A stretch of 37,411 bases of DNA from assembly GCA_003427395.1 (NCBI GenBank), contig BFEA01000207.1, positions 1,654,813 to 1,692,223 of the forward strand, written 5' to 3'. Below are positions 19,684 to 29,021 of the stretch, piece after piece (the first letter of the stretch is position 1; each line of letters begins with the position of its first letter). This DNA comes from Chara braunii (lineage: Eukaryota > Streptophyta > Charophyceae > Charales > Characeae). The translations under genes and the position numbers were made by a program. Below the pieces are notes generated by a model, which did not search any database, was not told where the DNA came from, and worked only from the letters and a program-made list of their open reading frames with translations.

Positions 19684-19928
19684 CCCAAGCAACCCATGTG
19701 AAACCCAGAACCAACATACAACACCATGAACAACCCTTGGGTGGTGTGCAGTCAGTGTCTATAATAGTACCATGCATCAGCCCAAGGGAGTGTGTCCAGC
19801 CGTGCATCAATCTAACGCCCTGCCGGTGTCCATGCACAAAGTTGCAATTGAGTTTTGAACCCGCAACCTCATACCACAATGCGCATTTCCAACCGGTGTT
19901 CTAACCACTGAGCCACATCAACTGGACT
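19684..19928 (-). mobile_element. tRNA-derived SINE-like copy 1
   Basis: Minus strand begins AGTCCAGTTGATGTGGCTCA. The A box TGGCTCAGTGG fits the consensus TRGYNNARNGG exactly, and the B box GGTTCAAAACT lies ~35 bp downstream, in GGTTGCGGGTTCAAAACTC. The body contains CCGGCAGGGCGTTAGATTGA and continues to about 19684. A second copy ~75-80% similar lies at 20170-20398. The head is shared with the 5' end of the composite element above. Confidence 0.7.
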
Positions 19929-20169
19929 GCTATGACAGCCTCAATCCTTGACTGCGTATTGGGAGGATGACCAGCCCTGAATCATAATCTGGTATCGAAC
20001 ATAGGACCTCGTGTGAATCCTGCGAATGACCTGACCTGTTGACATATACTGTGAACAGTGTGAAGTAGTCTAAAGCTGTGCTCTGCTGGGCTCGAGTAAA
20101 CCAGACTGTACAAACCAACCAACAGTTGCGTGACCACCCATAGACTAAGAACATCAGGATACCCTACCA

Positions 20170-20398
20170 TCGCCCAGTCCCAACATACAACATCCGTGAG
20201 CTACCTCTAGGGTGGTGCGCAAGCAGTGTCTGTAATAGCTAACCTGCATCATCCGAAGGGGGGGGGTTGTCCAGCCGTGCGTCAGTCTAACGCCCTGCTG
20301 GTGCCCATGCGCAAGGCTGCGGATTTGAACCCACAACATCATACCACAATGCGCATTTCCAACCAGTGCTCTAACCACTGAGCTACATCAACTGGACT
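20170..20398 (-). mobile_element. tRNA-derived SINE-like copy 2
   Basis: Minus strand begins AGTCCAGTTGATGTAGCTCA. The A box is TAGCTCAGTGG, and the B box GGTTCAAATCC is canonical. The body shares GCGTTAGACTGACGCACGG and the G-rich CCACCCTAGAGG segment with copy 1. Polymerase III promoter elements are thus better kept here than in copy 1. No poly(A) tail or target duplication was found. Confidence 0.7.
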
Positions 20399-20424
20399 AA
20401 AAGCATACACTCCTACCTATCCTG

Positions 20425-20507
20425 CCGGGGGCTGTGGCACCTGCTGGAAAGCTGTACAGCATCCCCTGAGATACATCAGTACATGCTGGGAATGGACCCA
20501 GCGTCCC
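20425..20507 (-). mobile_element. Two tandem retroposon heads
   Basis: Minus strand: GGGACGCTGGGTCCATTCCC AGC, then ~25 bp later GGGGATGCTGTACAGC ... CCAGCAGGTGCC. The first head has stem GCTGGG/CCCAGC, a two-sided change from GCTGGA/TCCAGC that keeps the pair. The downstream modules are missing. Confidence 0.6.
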
Positions 20508-20535
20508 TCATGAAACTGCTACTAAAGCTATAAGA

Positions 20536-20645
20536 TGATGATGATGATGATGAGGAGGAGGAGGATAATGGTGATAAGGAAAAATCACTGAACCGCCACA
20601 GCAGTCGTAATGGACCGGGGCGCAACGCTACCGGGAGCGCTGCGC
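20536..20645. repeat. GAT/GAG microsatellite and GC-rich hairpin
   Basis: (GAT)n then (GAG)n at 20536-20565. At about 20617-20648 GGGGCGCA and TGCGCCCC flank ACGCTACCGGGAGCGC, a perfect 8 bp stem. No gene is attached. Confidence 0.7.
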
Positions 20646-20929
20646 CCCGCCCGACGCTACGTACTCATGGAGATGGCACGCGGCGGCGATGGTGGCTCTT
20701 CTTTTTGAAGCCCCGGCGCTTAGCGCACGCGCAGGAGACCGCAGGCGCTTGACCACACCATGTCACGGGTTGATGTGGCAGATGGTCTGACTCCCGGTGG
20801 CGTTCAATTTCTGGGAGTTCCACGTTTTACTCCATTGTTGCTGCGTTGCTGCACGTGGCATTTGGCCTGAGAGGTGTTGGCTATGTCAATGTCTGTGGAG
20901 TACAATGGAGTTAGCCCTAGGTACTCTGA

Positions 20930-21840
20930 AGAGTGAGTGATTACAGTAACGGTCTGCCATTGGGTTACTGCTCGCCATCATCCTTGTCATCACCAACACT
21001 TTCAGGTCGCGATTCGACATCACCCACTACTTCCTATCAGGGGCACTGCTCGTTATTAGGGTGTTGTCTGTCTTCAGGGGCACAATTTCGACGTGGCATC
21101 AAATACAATCAAGGCACTGTTATCGCCATCACAATGAGGCTATTAGGGGCGCTGTTTGTTATCAAGCTGATGTTCGTCATCATCATCATCAAGGTTAGTC
21201 GTCATCATCAGGATATTATCTGTTATCATCATTTGAGGAAAGGGTGTGATTAGTCATATTTCATCACCGTCATGTCATCATCAAAGCACAGGTCGTCATT
21301 TTTCAGGAGGTCGCAGCTATCTGTCAGCAAAAGGTGCCTGTCATCCAAGTATGGGTAATTGCTCGTCATTCTAATCATCATTACATCTCCGTGCGGGCTT
21401 TGTCATTATCATCGTCATCATCACTGTGTTGCTCATTATTGCCACCATCTGTAGCATCACCATCATCATCCTTATCATTCTCATCACCATCATCCTTATA
21501 AAATATTTCCCTTAACTGCAGTCCTCATTAGTGGGACGTCACCGATATCATCTGCAGGCGAGTCTGCTTGCCAACATCATCCTTAAAATCTCCAGTCTTA
21601 AGGTACTGTTCTCGGTCACCCATCCAATCACAAGTCATCAATACCATCACCGTCATTACCATCATCTGTAGCATTATCATCGACATCATTATCATCATCA
21701 TTACTATCATCCTTATAAAAATCATCACTAATCCATTCCCTCACTAGGGGGTCATTACCGATAGTATCTGCAGGTGAGTTCGCTTCCTCTCCTTATAACC
21801 CTTTGTCTTAGGGTCTGTTCTTGTTAGTAATTAGTATTTT
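20930..21840 (+). repeat. CAT-rich degenerate repeat with a ~219 bp internal duplication
   Basis: The plus strand is dominated by ATCATCATC and GTCATCACC words. Two diverged units share CATCCTTATAAAA, CCGATA(T/G)(C/T)ATCTGCAGG(C/T)GAGT and TGTCTTAGGGTCTGTTCT / AGTCTTAAGGTACTGTTC, starting at about 21490 and 21709. Apparent open frames rich in Met/Ile or Ser/His here are repeat artefacts. Confidence 0.75.
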
Positions 21841-21959
21841 CTTTTCCGGTACTTTCATCATGATCTTTTTTTTCTCATGTTCACTCTCTTGAGTGTTTAC
21901 ATCCTGGAGTCTCCATCACTTGAGATCTTTCTCTAGGTTAATTGGCCGCTTCATCTGAT

Positions 21960-22934
21960 GGGTGTGCTTCAGTTGGGATAGGGCTTCTGTGGTCACGGTT
22001 TGGATTCTTGGGGAAGGGTGGGGGTTGGTATTGGGGACCCTAATTTACAGGGGCGCTGCAAGGTGGGAGGTGGCTGCCCTGTCGGGGTGGGGCAGATTTG
22101 TGGTTTGTCCTTGTCTGGGGCTAGGGTGGGAGAGTTGGTTGCCTTCAACCCCGGGGGGGGGCAGATAGGGACAAGGGGAGGGCGAAGGTATCCTCTAGGA
22201 GGGAATTGACTGCCTTTGCGGATGGGGGGAAGGAGGGGGTCTGTTCCAGGTTGGGGCCGAGGTGGCTTTCGTCGGTGGTGGCAGCATGGAACAGGGTTTG
22301 TGGGCAGGGGAAAATTTCTCTGCGAGGTGATTCGTGGAAGCTTCTTCCTGGGGTTCTCAAACCTAGACCAGCATCTGGTCTTCTTCTCCATCAGGATATT
22401 CGATTTCAGAGATGGTTGCACCTGGACTGACATCGGCAGAGTTGCTCTGTTCTGTGCCCTCAGTTTGCCGATGCCAGAACAACGCTGGCCGGAGCTGGGG
22501 TGTTACCCTGTAACCTGCAATGGCAGGAGCGTGAGGCCTTGTAGAGAGATTTGGGGTTTGCTGAGGGAGGAAGGTAAGCCACTGGCGAACCGGGGGGGAT
22601 CGCATTGACACCCTATGGGTTCGGGGATAGTCTTGGTGGCGAGAAGAGGTCTGCTATGGATGATGTTCGTCGGGTCAGTACCGTCCTTGAGTAGTAATGT
22701 CCCGGTAGAGGGAGGGCTAGGAGTTGCTATATGATTAGGAAGCTGGAATTGCTGATATAGCATAGTATTCAATTTTTTAGTTCTTCATCAAAAAAGATTC
22801 TTAGCCGAAGCCGGGTAATGGCCCTGGCACCTCATATGTTCTGTAAGAATTCATGTGGGACGCTGGACCTGGTTTCCAGCACGTGCTGCTCCCCACAAAT
22901 AGATTGGAGCAAAAAAAAAAAAAAAAAAAAAAAA
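21960..22934 (+). mobile_element. Family A element with 3' hairpin module and poly(A)
   Basis: G-rich on the plus strand, with no convincing frame. Diagnostic words in order: GCTGGCCGGAGCTGGGGTG, TTACCCTGTAACCTGC, AATGGCAGGAGCGTGAGGCC, GAGGGAGGAAGG, GGGTCAGTACCG, TTCTTAGCCGAAGCC (22796), GGTAATGGCCCTGG, an AT-rich spacer, the hairpin module (GGGAC at 22857, GCTGGA/TCCAGC, GCTCC/GGAGC) and A24. Similar modules recur at 25.7-27.0 (minus), 29.6-31.2 and 13.7 kb. I infer a non-autonomous retroelement or LINE 3' region. Confidence 0.6.
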
Positions 22935-23771
22935 TCTGACCTCAGATTGGAGCCGCATCACACAGAAAAAAAAAAAAGAAAAAAAAGAAAAGAAAAGAAA
23001 ATAAAAGAAATCTGACCTCTTACTCCATAAACCACTCCTAGCCTAGATGCCACAGTTTTTGTCATGTATTTAGGAGCTGTATTTGTATTTAAGCCCCTCA
23101 GGGGAGTGATTTTCCGTGTGAGTAGTAAGGCTGTTTTCCCTCGGGGTGGCTGTCCTGAGGCCCTTGAAGCCCTTCATTCGATGTCAATATCATGGTCGAT
23201 CTCGCATCGTCTGTAGGGGTCCCAGGAGGGCCAGGTCCAGCTTTGGGTGTTGCCAGTGCTGGGATGGGGATGGGGGCAGTGTCCTCGTGTTTGTTGGGTG
23301 GCTGGGGTTGTCTCTGAGCTGCTCACGGGGGTTGGAAACGAGAGTACACCACAATTTCACAACCAATATTTTTTGCCACAGTTCTAGCCACTTTGTGCCT
23401 GGCTGTAGCCTGTGTTCCAGTGCTGTTTTCAAGCTGACACTGCTGTCCAGCGCTGTGAATAGTTCCAAGTATGTGTTATCTCGAAACTGCTCCATCAAGG
23501 GCCCATACTGTGTCTGCAGATGCTTCATTATCCAATCTGCAACCACAACCAGTTTTTGATCCAGTGGGAGATGTCGGGGGGAAACGTTGTTGTTTGTGCA
23601 GTGTCTGTGGAGGGAGGTTTCGCGGGTGGGCCATGTGCAGGGGTCACCTCCTCTTTATTTTTCCTTTCCTTTCCCCCTGGCGTTGCAGCGCCAGTTTGAG
23701 GTAAGGGTATATGGTGTTGTCCTGTCGCCTGTTTCTTTTTCGGCGTTCTCTCTCTTTTTTTTCCTTCAAAT
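22935..23771. other. No assured gene; A-rich tract and antisense open frame
   Basis: 22965-23010 is an A-rich low-complexity tract after a second short ATTGGAGCC remnant. On the minus strand, frames from ~23600 to 23190 read VVVADWIMKHLQTQYGPLME, QFRDNTYLELFTALDS and WLELWQKILVVKLWC, more protein-like than the plus-strand reading, and preceded by a Lys/Arg-rich frame. No family is recognised. Confidence 0.3.
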
Positions 23772-23928
23772 AACTGCGCGGGTGACCGCTGCACAGTTCT
23801 GAATTCACAGGAATAACAGGGCACTGCGGTGCTGGGTCGAAGGCAGTTAGAAACTGCAAAAACAGAACAGCTTTGTGCACTTCTAGCCGTTCGAAGTTTG
23901 GAAGTGGCAAAATCAGGTGGCCGCTCGT

Positions 23929-23960
<32 letters not shown>

Positions 23961-24084
23961 CCCGCACCTACCGCGTGACCTGCGGCTTTTTTTTTCTTTT
24001 TTTTTTCCCGCTCCTGCAGCTTTTTTTCATTTGTTTTTCACGCGCCTATGGATTTTTTTTTTTCCCGCACCTGCGATTTGTTTT

Positions 24085-24466
24085 GGGATAATTTTTAAAA
24101 GACACTCACAAGTTGAGATGTATGCCAAAATGCCCCTGAAAGATGTGGGTAGAGCGGAATGCCCTTTTCGGCCAAAATCTTTGTGTTGTGCCCCTTCAGG
24201 CGAGTGTGCAACTTCGCAATCTGCACCTCCCTGTTTGGGCCTTGGCCTTTTGCAATTGCACCTAGGAGAAGCTGGCAAGTACTGCGGCATTTTTCAAAGT
24301 TGGATGGTACCTGGTAGGGGTATATTGCAAAGATGGGGGTCCAACCATCTCCAGAGGTATTTCACAAATTATGTTTTTTGTCCGAGGGGCATTCCGCTCT
24401 ACCCACATCTTTTAGGGGTATTTTGGCACATATCTCAATTTATGGGGTCATCTTGCAAATTATCCC
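24085..24466. mobile_element. MITE-like element with ~80 bp terminal inverted repeats
   Basis: The ends read GGGATAATTT at 24085 and AAATTATCCC at 24466. The arms extend through (C)AAGTTGAGATGTATGCC, AAAATGCCCCTGAAAGATG and TGGGTAGAGCGGAATGCCC, matched in reverse by GGGGCATTCCGCTCTACCC and TTTTAGGGGTATTTTGGC. Total 382 bp with no transposase frame. Flanks are T-rich, so a target duplication cannot be judged. Confidence 0.78.
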
Positions 24467-24547
24467 TTTTTCTTGTTTGTTCTTTTTGCTGCGACTTTTT
24501 TTTTCTCATGCCTGCGACTTTTTTTTTTTTTTTTTCTGTGCCTGCTT

Positions 24548-24645
24548 ATGCCACGGCCGAGCTGTCTAGGCCACACCCGTGGCTGGGCCATGGCCGAGAT
24601 GTCTAGGCCACGCCCAAGATGCCTAGGCCACACCCGTGGGGAAAC
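24548..24645 (+). repeat. Short GC-rich tandem repeat
   Basis: Repeats of GCCGAG(A/C)TGTCTAGGCCAC and CACACCCGTGG-type words, 22-30 bp each, four to five degenerate units. No known function. Confidence 0.6.
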
Positions 24646-25043
24646 GAGCCAAAAACAGGAGGGCCTGCTACCGGTAACTGCTCCCAGGCCAGGCCACGGG
24701 AAAAATATGGGTACCACTACCACCACCTCCCGTTTTTGCCAATTATTGAACCGGTAGGCCGTCGAACGCATGATTTACTGTTTTTCTTGCAGTTTTCTAA
24801 CTTGTCTTCGCCCAAGCTTGCAGTGGACTGTTATTTCCGCGAATTCTGAACTGTGCAGCGGTCACAGGCGCAGTTGTCTTTTTTTTTTTTTTTTTTTTGT
24901 GCGTGTGCAAGGAAAGCCCTTTTCCAAGCCCACTATCTCGGTGGCGGTGAGAGAGTGCAATGGTAACGAACTCACACAAAGTAGAGTAGTCCCTTCACAA
25001 GGAAGTAAGACAAAACGAAGCGAAGTGCAATCTCATTTGGGTT

Positions 25044-25240
25044 TCTGAAACCACCAGTACTTGGCCCAGCTATCGGCCGCGGCGCTTTCCCGTTAGGGCT
25101 TCAGGGTACCGGACCAAAATGGCTGGAAGCGCCAGCCAAAATTTTTTTGAAACGGTACCCCGGCGCTTCGGCGAAAATTGGCGCGCAGGGGCATTCCAGG
25201 CTCGGCATCAATAGCTGGGCCAAGTACTGGTGGTTTAAGA
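25044..25240. mobile_element. 197 bp MITE-like palindromic element
   Basis: A 30 bp terminal inverted repeat has one mismatch. The left end is TCTGAAACCACCAGTACTTG continuing GCCCAGCTAT; the right end is ATAGCTGGGC continuing CAAGTACTGGTGGTTTAAGA. Inside, GGCTGG-AAGCG-CCAGCC forms a second perfect hairpin with AAAAT/ATTTT flanks, and GGTACC occurs on both sides. It is too short to code for anything. Confidence 0.8.
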
Positions 25241-25655
25241 CTTATGGAAGTGAGGGTGGACCAGGCATCCAGCAGGTGCGGGGCAGCCGGTGCTACCGGG
25301 AGCTCCGTGCCGCCCTCACAGACCAAGCGCTACGCGACTCCGCGGGTTTCTGACGTCGGAAATTGGACTTGGTGCGGAGGACAGCGACGTGGGGGGAGGT
25401 GTATGGCGCGGGCGGATAAGCTGGCGGGGGCGGTGTGCGTGGCTATGGTGGGCAGACTGGAGCAGCGAGATGAACTGTGGTGTTTCCCCGTCTAAGGAGT
25501 CGAGCTGTTGTAGGGATGAAACCAAGATCGGACAGTGAGAGGGCGGAGAGGATGGAGTAACACTCAGTATTGCCTGCCTTTTGAAAGCACCTTGCTCACC
25601 TTCGCGCTTCACCCAGCGGTGCTGCAGGGTAGCACGTTGGATGAAGGGGAACCTG
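25241..25655. other. GC-rich spacer, no gene assigned
   Basis: Overlapping open frames of ~80-105 codons exist on both strands (for example 25178-25495 plus). None shows a recognisable motif, and their overlap suggests composition effects. Confidence 0.35.
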
Positions 25656-25661
25656 CCTTTG

Positions 25662-27020
25662 ATAGCTTTTTTTTTTTTTTTTTTTTTTTTTCAAAAACAC
25701 AAGGCTCCAATCTATTCGTGGGATGCAGCACGTGCTGGGAACCGGGCCCAGCGTCCCATATGCAAATTTAACAGATAGTTTGGAAATATGGCTAAGAAAC
25801 AAAAACATATGCACAATTCAGAAAATAACTCAGACACCCCCAATCAATCCCCTGTACCCCACTCCGGCAAGACTTACTGCAGCAGAGCCACCATCTCCAC
25901 TGCTGCTGTACCCTATTCCCATCCTACCAGCTAGCCCCCTGACTAGTAGGACGCGTGATATCCCACCTTCTCCTTCTCCCACTCACCTCGATCTCTTGAG
26001 AAAATGTCTGAGCAATACGGAAAGGATGGGAATAGACCGCATAGGTCCTACAAACGCTTCAAAACCCTCGAAATCTTCCAAAGCTCTCCAACACTGTTTT
26101 ACTCCCTGCCAAGCTCTTCCAGGCCTCACGCCCCCACATCCTGCAAGGTTACAGGGCAACACAACTCACCCCAGCTCTGACCAGCGTTGTCCCAGCAGCA
26201 ACCCTTGGTTGTCCCGTGGAATACCCACCCCAAAGCATCCCCAGATCTCTGTACCAGGCCTCACGCTCCTGCATCAGCAGGTTACAGGGCAACACTCCAG
26301 CACCGGCCAGCGTCGTTCTAAAACATTCTTAAGACTACCTGGCTTCGGTTAAAAAAGATAAGTGTGTACAAGAGCACTAAAAAATTCCTCTAGCCTCCAA
26401 AGCTCGGATCAAAGGAGCATTCAGAATGAAGGAACCTCCTACTTTAGAGCCTTTCGGCAACCCAACCCTACCTGCCTCACCCCTGTATCCCGATGCCCAA
26501 TCTCTACCCGGCCTCGTGGCCCCAACTGCTAGGTTACTGGGTGACACGACCCACCCCAGAAAAGCCCCCACCTGCTGGGCCACAGGACAAAGCGATCTGC
26601 CCCGGCTCCGGCCAGCATCGGCTAGGCAGTGTAGGCACCAGCTCACGAAAAGACACTAGAGTGCCTTCCACCCCCGACAACTCCCCAAATCTCTCTACCA
26701 GGTCTCATGCCCTCATACCGCTTGAGTTACAGGGCAGCAACCAAACCCCAGCGACGACCAGCATCGTTCTGACCTCATCTATTCGCAAACCACCGGGACA
26801 GGACTAAGGCAAATACCAATCAAGCTACCAGCCAGCACCATAGTTGTAGACCCCATCATTCATCTTGCAAATATTCCCCAATAGAACCTTCTCAACCCTA
26901 CTCCGACAAGTCTTACTACGGTGAAGGCACCATCTTCACCACTGCTGTACCCTATTCAACCCTATAGGCTAGCCCCTTCGCCATAGAGTGCGTCATCTCC
27001 CACCATCATAGCTCCACTAC
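25662..27020 (-). mobile_element. Family A, minus-strand copies in tandem
   Basis: Minus-strand 3' end: poly(A) (T run 25668-25691), then the hairpin module with GGGAC at 25757 and stem GCTGGG/CCCAGC, then TTTCTTAGCC. Upstream are internal words GCTGGCCGGTGCTGGAGTG, TTGCCCTGTAACCTGC and GCAGGAGCGTGAGGCC. The segment 25853-25975 is repeated at about 26893-27015 (CCCACTCCGGCAAGACTTAC / CCTACTCCGACAAGTCTTAC), a ~1040 bp period. The Pro/Ser-rich plus-strand frame 25723-26352 is antisense to the element. Confidence 0.6.
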
Positions 27021-27089
27021 CCCCTCTCTTCAACTCCAAAACCTTGGAGGAATTTTTCAATTATAAAAACATAAATCAGAAATCAAAAC

Positions 27090-27650
27090 GTGTTCATTAT
27101 GTCCAACGCCTACTATTCCCACAGGAAGAAGAGAAATCCCATGGAAAATCCAGCGCCTATTAAGGTCTCAGTTACATGTAACGAGGTCACAAGCACCAAA
27201 GGGATTACTCCTCTACCCCAAAGACAACCCCCTGTCTGTTCACTGCCTCCGCGGGAAGGTGCTCAGTCACCTCCCCGCCCCAGTTCTGAACAGCCCCCAG
27301 AATACCCCTCCTGCTCCCCTAGTCGCATACAGTACCCCCTAAAGTATGCCTACGCAGAGCCGAAGATCCCCCTGCCTTCCTACTCCACCCCCTCCAAACG
27401 GAACAACTCACTCAACCCTCGCCCTGCTGACATCAACACCCCTTGTCCTCTCTCCCCAACCGCCTTAGCTGATCCGACCCAAAATCAGCGTGGCCCAGAA
27501 AATGACAAACCCTCAATACCGTCCCTACCATCTCAAGGATTACACCACCCACCTTGTGTAATCCCCGCAGGGAGAGATTCCAACCCTAAAGGAGATAATC
27601 CATTCAACACCTATGACCCAGATCTCACAACACCACAAACTGGGACCTAA
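27090..27650 (+). CDS. Unassigned Pro/Ser-rich open frame
   Basis: An uninterrupted 186-codon frame from ATG, with a further ATG at codon 4 and at codon 18 (MENPAPIKVSVTC). It is Pro/Ser/Asn-rich and low in hydrophobics, apparently disordered (PPREGAQSPPRPSSEQPPEY ... NPRPADINTPCPLSPTALAD). C-rich composition on this strand could keep stops rare, and the adjacent sequence is family A in reverse, so it may be antisense to a repeat. No motif is recognised. Confidence 0.25.
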   Translation: MFIMSNAYYSHRKKRNPMENPAPIKVSVTCNEVTSTKGITPLPQRQPPVCSLPPREGAQSPPRPSSEQPPEYPSCSPSRIQYPLKYAYAEPKIPLPSYSTPSKRNNSLNPRPADINTPCPLSPTALADPTQNQRGPENDKPSIPSLPSQGLHHPPCVIPAGRDSNPKGDNPFNTYDPDLTTPQTGT

Positions 27651-27654
27651 TTAT

Positions 27655-28340
27655 TAAGAACAAAGAGACCAATTCCTTGAGTAGTCACTATTTGAGACAT
27701 CTCTGAAAAAGGAGTTTTCGACATCTTTCTTCAGCGAAAGACCAACGTCATCATGTGAGAATTTCAAATTTGAGCAAAATCACGGGTTTCCATCTACAAA
27801 ATCAAAACACGAATTTCAAATTTGAGAAAGTCGAGTGTAAGACGCATCAATCGTAGAAAGCGGATCACTAATATTTATGTACAAGATCATAGTAAGAATT
27901 TCAAGTTGAGCAAAACTACGGGATTTCAAATTTGAGAAAGTCAAGTGTAAGACTTTTTATGAGAATTTTTATGAGAATTTTTATGAGAGTTTTAATGAGT
28001 CATGCAAACGAAGTTCGAAACTAGTTCGAGCCACGATTAAGAATTAAGACCTTGATATTGGAATCGAATTTATGAATATCAGTATGAAGAAGTTCAAGCA
28101 AGAAATTCCAAGAAAACAAAATTTGAAATATCAATCGTAACGAGTGTGATCACAACAACAGTACGGGATCAATCAAGAATACACGTCATTCATAGACATA
28201 GTGAATAAGATCGCCTCTAAGGAAAATAACTATGGCCAAAACATACAAAATTTCATAGCAAACTTAGACGGACTTCCAACCAGGCAACCTCTCAAAGTGC
28301 CCTAACGACACCAATATGATGACCCATCCAGCACACCCCT
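27655..28340. repeat. AT-rich region with short direct repeats
   Basis: The phrase CAAATTTGAG(A/C)AAA recurs at 27768, ~27815 and ~27930 together with AAGTC(G/A)AGTGTAAGAC. TTTTTATGAGAA-type units repeat four times at about 27955-27998. No coding frame. Confidence 0.6.
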
Positions 28341-28742
28341 TCCCCCTCAAAACCTCACTTGCCCCTTCATCGACTCCCCTTTATCGATTCCTTGCAAGTC
28401 GACCTCATGCTGGCTAAACTTCTTCATGTCTACGAAAGGTCGAACGATGAAGATCATCGGACCGCAACAGAACTCACCTTCTCCAAGAAATCATGCCGCG
28501 TTGTGAGACCAAACTATTCGAGAAATTTGGCCTTCTTATGGCCCTTGCTACTCGGCCTGCGTAGTATTCTGGAGGGTGGTTGGTTGACGCGGGCGGAAAG
28601 GAGAAACGTGTTCTCACGTGGAAGAGGAGGAGGATTGGAGACGATATCGAATGCGTGTGGAGTTTTATTTTTATTAACAGATCTTTGTCATTGGCAACAC
28701 TCTTGTTGGTAGCTTCGAGGATACTCATCGAGTTTTTCAATC

Positions 28743-29021
28743 TTGGTTTTCATGTCAACTCTTAGGGTTCGTGGCGATGGTATTCCTTTTCTATCTGGCG
28801 ATTTTTACACGGACCCTCCAATGAGTGGTGGTGACGATGGTGTTGGCGGAGGCGCTAAGGGAGAAGAGGGAGACGATGAAGATGGAGGAGCAAAGACGAA
28901 ATACGAGAAAGACATCTTCAACTTGATCCTCCTGGGGGTTGTGAGTGCGGGAAAGGTGAGGCCACCAGCTGGAGAGAAGCTCCTGTTGATATCCGTTTTT
29001 GCCATCGTTGGTTGCCCCTAG
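28743..29021 (+). CDS. Candidate first exon, unassigned
   Basis: A 92-codon frame with an internal ATG (MSTLRVRGDGIPFLSGDFYT), a Gly/Asp/Glu-rich acidic stretch, then KTKYEKDIFNLILLG. GAAAG|GTGAGG at about 28960 fits a plant 5' splice site, and the downstream 29022-29640 is T-rich like an intron. I recognise no family and see no matching acceptor exon. A chance frame is quite possible. Confidence 0.2.
   Translation: MVFMSTLRVRGDGIPFLSGDFYTDPPMSGGDDGVGGGAKGEEGDDEDGGAKTKYEKDIFNLILLGVVSAGKVRPPAGEKLLLISVFAIVGCP

Larger units (their letters stand above)
18419..19923 (-). mobile_element. Composite poly(A) retroelement inserted in the tandem array
   Basis: Its minus-strand 3' end is a poly(A) tail (T run at 18419-18433). 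Its minus-strand 5' end is a tRNA-like sequence at 19928-19840. The tandem-array sequence ACTGCTATGCCAGCCTC just left of the T run is repeated at the right end as ACTGCTATGACAGCCTC (one mismatch), the pattern of a target-site duplication. Right of it the array unit resumes (TTGACTGCGTATTGGGAGG). 18450-18870 is a repeat shared with 33125-33560. A later retroposon (19013-19155) is nested inside. No open frame of significance is present. Confidence 0.55.
23772..24876. repeat. Outer inverted repeat around poly(T)-rich region
   Basis: Left arm (23772-~23865) and right arm (~24782-24876) are reverse complements at roughly 80%. The best block is CCGCTGCACAGTTCTGAATT at left against GAATTCTGAACTGTGCAGCG at right. 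Between them lie repeated T(9-30) tracts each followed by a CCCGC-CCTGCG-type word (for example CCCGCACCTGCG) and the MITE-like element at 24085-24466. The long Phe-rich open frames here arise from the T tracts. Confidence 0.65.

Noticed and set aside
19840-19928. Functional tRNA gene
   Set aside because: A and B boxes are present but the acceptor stem does not pair, and the sequence recurs with a common downstream body, which is typical of a SINE.
21528-21728. Met/Ile-rich minus-strand frame
   Set aside because: Arises from the CAT/ATG microsatellite-like tract.
23917-24606. 229-codon plus-strand open frame, Phe-rich
   Set aside because: The frame is produced by several long T tracts (poly-Phe) and overlaps a MITE-like element and inverted repeats; no domain is present.
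25723-26352. 209-codon Pro/Ser-rich plus-strand frame
   Set aside because: Lies antisense to minus-strand family A copies that recur elsewhere without this frame; C-rich composition keeps stops rare.
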